A stretch of DNA of 13,729 nt, from contig JAQYVQ010000246.1 in assembly GCA_030145435.1 (NCBI GenBank), positions 1 through 13,729 on the forward strand. Reading direction: 5' to 3'. Of the stretch, positions 11,960 to 13,729 are shown piece by piece. The translations under genes and the position numbers were made by a program. Source of the DNA: Syntrophobacteria bacterium (GTDB lineage Bacteria; Desulfobacterota; DSWW01). Position 1 is the first letter of the stretch; each line of letters starts with the position of its first letter. A model generated the notes under the pieces. That model was given only the letters and a program-made list of their open reading frames with translations. It made no database searches and was not told the DNA's origin.

Positions 11960-13228
11960 GTGCAAAAGAAGGCGGGACGGAAGACTTGCGAGGGCCGTAT
12001 CGTATTGAAGGCTGACGGGACCCTTCACGTGCCGGAACGGCCGATCATCCCCTATGTTCAGGGAGATGGGATCGGTGTCGACATATGGCCCGCCGGGCAG
12101 CGGGTCATGGATGCAGCCGTCGAGAAGGCCTACGGGGGAAGACGATCGATCGAGTGGCTTCGGGTTTACGCGGGCCAGGAGGCGCAGAACCGGTTCGGCA
12201 CGCCCCTGCCGGAGAGCACCCTGAAGGCCTTGCGTTCCTATCGCGTGGGCATCAAAGGTCCCCTGACGACGCCGGTAGGGGGGGGGATCCGAAGCGTGAA
12301 CGTGGCGCTCCGTCAGATCCTCGACCTTTATGCGTGCGTCAGGCCCGTATATCACGTGCCGGGGGTGCCATCGCCCGTGCGCAATCCGGAACAGGTCAAC
12401 ATGGTGATCTTCAGGGAGAATACGGAGGACGTGTACGCGGGGATCGAGTGGAAGAAGGGGAGTGAAGATGCGAAAAAGGTGCTTCGCTTCCTGAACGAGG
12501 AGATGCTGGCAGGAAGCGGCAAGCGGATTCGAGCCGATTCAGGGATCGGCGTGAAGCCTGTGAGTCTGCGAGCCACGCAGCGCATCGTGCGCATGGCCAT
12601 TCAGCACGCCCTCCGGGAAAGCTGCCCGAGTGTCACCCTGGTCCACAAGGGCAACATCATGAAATACACCGAGGGGGCCTTTCGGGATTGGGGCTACGGC
12701 CTGGCACGGAAAGAGTTCGGCAGCAAGGTCGTCTTTGAGGAGGATCAGGGAAAGGCGGGGGCGAAACGCAAGGGCACGAGGCTCGTCGTGAAAGACCGGA
12801 TCGCGGATGCCATGTTCCAGCAGGTTCTGCTCCGGCCCGACGAGTACAGCGTCATCTGTACCCTGAACCTGAACGGCGACTATCTCTCAGATGCCTGTGC
12901 TGCCATGGTGGGGGGGTTGGGGATGGCGCCGGGGGGCAACCTGGGTGACGGCAGGGCCGTGTTCGAGGCGACCCACGGGTCGGCCCCTCGCTATGCCGGA
13001 CAGGACAAGGTGAACCCTTCGAGCCTGATTTTATCCGGCGTGAGCATGCTCGAATACATGGGTTGGCGTGAGGCCGGTGTGATGATTCATGATGCGTTGA
13101 CGAGGACAGTCCGGCGGCGTACCGTGACATATGATCTGGAGCGCCAGATGCGGGCTGAAGGACGGAAGGGTGTGAAACTGCTTCGGTGTTCGGAATTCGC
13201 CGATGCGATCTGCAAGAACATGAAGTGA
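11960..13228 (+). CDS. icd: Isocitrate dehydrogenase, NADP-dependent (422 aa)
   Basis: A TCA-cycle enzyme that converts isocitrate to 2-oxoglutarate with reduction of NADP. It reads like E. coli Icd along its whole length: PIIPYVQGDGIGVDIWPA, GPLTTPVGGGIRSVNVALRQ (Ser112 equals the substrate-binding, phosphorylatable Ser113), MVIFRENTEDVYAGIEW, LVHKGNIMKYTEGAF, LNLNGDYLSDA and ATHGSAPRYAGQDKVNP. Cofactor residues point to NADP: Arg-Tyr where E. coli has Lys344-Tyr345, and a Tyr and Arg in TYDLER matching Tyr391 and Arg395. The GTG at 11960 is preferred: AGGGGG (11944-11949) lies 10 nt upstream and the N-terminal length matches E. coli. Another GTG at 11912 overlaps the previous stop as GTGA, but its GAGG is too close. 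mdh follows after 17 nt. Confidence 0.97.
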   Translation: MQKKAGRKTCEGRIVLKADGTLHVPERPIIPYVQGDGIGVDIWPAGQRVMDAAVEKAYGGRRSIEWLRVYAGQEAQNRFGTPLPESTLKALRSYRVGIKGPLTTPVGGGIRSVNVALRQILDLYACVRPVYHVPGVPSPVRNPEQVNMVIFRENTEDVYAGIEWKKGSEDAKKVLRFLNEEMLAGSGKRIRADSGIGVKPVSLRATQRIVRMAIQHALRESCPSVTLVHKGNIMKYTEGAFRDWGYGLARKEFGSKVVFEEDQGKAGAKRKGTRLVVKDRIADAMFQQVLLRPDEYSVICTLNLNGDYLSDACAAMVGGLGMAPGGNLGDGRAVFEATHGSAPRYAGQDKVNPSSLILSGVSMLEYMGWREAGVMIHDALTRTVRRRTVTYDLERQMRAEGRKGVKLLRCSEFADAICKNMK

Positions 13229-13245
13229 CAGAGGAGAAGAGAAGG

Positions 13246-13729
13246 ATGCGACGGAGCAAGATTTCTGTTATCGGAGCTGGCAATGTTGGTGCGACCTGTG
13301 CCCACTGGGCGGCCGCGAAGGAACTCGGGGACGTGGTGCTCTTCGATATCGTCGACGATATGCCCCAAGGCAAGGCGCTTGACTTGGCGGAAGCCGGGCC
13401 CGTGGAGGGGTTCGACGGCGCTTTCGTGGGCACCAATGATTACAGGGATACCCAGGGCTCGGACGTCATCGTCATCACCTCCGGAATGCCCCGCAAGCCG
13501 GGCATGACCCGGGAGGACCTGTTCGAGGCGAACAAGCAGATCATCTCCAAGGTGGTCTCCTCTTGCGTCGAGCACTCTCCCGATGCATACATCATCATGG
13601 TGACGAACCCGCTGGACACCATGACGTACCTTGCCAAGCACATCAGCAAGCTGCCCAAGCACCGGGTGATGGGGCAGGCAGGGGTGCTGGATGCAGCGAG
13701 ATTCCGCACCTTCGTGTCCATGGAACTCG
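13246..13729 (+). CDS. mdh: Malate dehydrogenase, LDH-like type, 5' part
   Basis: The N-terminal half (161 residues visible) of an NAD-dependent malate dehydrogenase that interconverts malate and oxaloacetate. The ATG at 13246 follows AGGAG (13232-13236) by 9 nt. The Rossmann motif GAGNVG is at 10-15, with Asp34 at the end of the second strand (VVLFDIVD) favouring NAD. GMPRKPGMTR (80-89) has the Arg that marks malate rather than lactate dehydrogenases, and VTNPLDTMTY (119-128) and MGQAGVLDAARFR are typical. The catalytic His region and C-terminus lie beyond the window. The frame has no stop up to the last base. Directly behind icd, so two TCA-cycle steps are likely coexpressed. Confidence 0.97.
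   Translation, partial: MRRSKISVIGAGNVGATCAHWAAAKELGDVVLFDIVDDMPQGKALDLAEAGPVEGFDGAFVGTNDYRDTQGSDVIVITSGMPRKPGMTREDLFEANKQIISKVVSSCVEHSPDAYIIMVTNPLDTMTYLAKHISKLPKHRVMGQAGVLDAARFRTFVSMEL

Noticed and set aside
1..13729. CRISPR arrays, tRNA or rRNA genes, phage, toxin-antitoxin or defence systems
   Set aside because: No regularly spaced repeats, cloverleaf arms or related protein motifs were seen on either strand.

Overview
This is a GC-rich bacterial chromosomal window in which nearly all the coding content is ordinary housekeeping. The gene set (uvrC, a HU-type protein, comEC, an ABC-2 exporter, aspS, a TolC-family porin, icd and mdh) and two small palindromic repeats of types I recall from deltaproteobacterial genomes suggest a Gram-negative of the Desulfobacterota/Deltaproteobacteria type. 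The signal peptide and TolC-family protein make an outer membrane very likely. The phylum is an inference from memory and is not proven by the sequence.

Left part (1-3365, all + strand). The 3' end of uvrC runs into a 160-bp nested palindromic element (811-970) flanked by CTAG, so the uvrC stop codon lies in the probable target-site duplication. An acyl-CoA dehydrogenase and a CysM-type cysteine synthase follow as a likely two-gene operon. It ends at a second miniature repeat (3216-3365) that carries a terminator-like hairpin.

Middle (3366-6845, + strand). An AT-rich promoter region precedes a HU/IHF-family DNA-binding protein. About 400 bp without a recognisable gene then leads to comEC, which encodes the DNA-uptake channel with its C-terminal metallo-beta-lactamase domain. 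The comEC Shine-Dalgarno sequence lies in an 8-bp hairpin, and one residue of its metal-binding motif is replaced.

Right part. A two-gene ABC-2 exporter (ATPase then permease) lies on the - strand and overlaps the comEC 3' end tail to tail. It diverges from aspS, with two recognisable back-to-back sigma-70-like promoters between them. aspS starts a tightly packed + strand cluster: aspS, a TolC-family outer-membrane protein, NADP isocitrate dehydrogenase and malate dehydrogenase (cut by the window end). The last two are adjacent TCA-cycle enzymes.

I found no CRISPR array, phage, tRNA, rRNA or defence system, and no strong evidence for a new multi-gene system. The most interesting material is non-coding: the two palindromic elements, the structured comEC leader and a palindrome in the HU leader.
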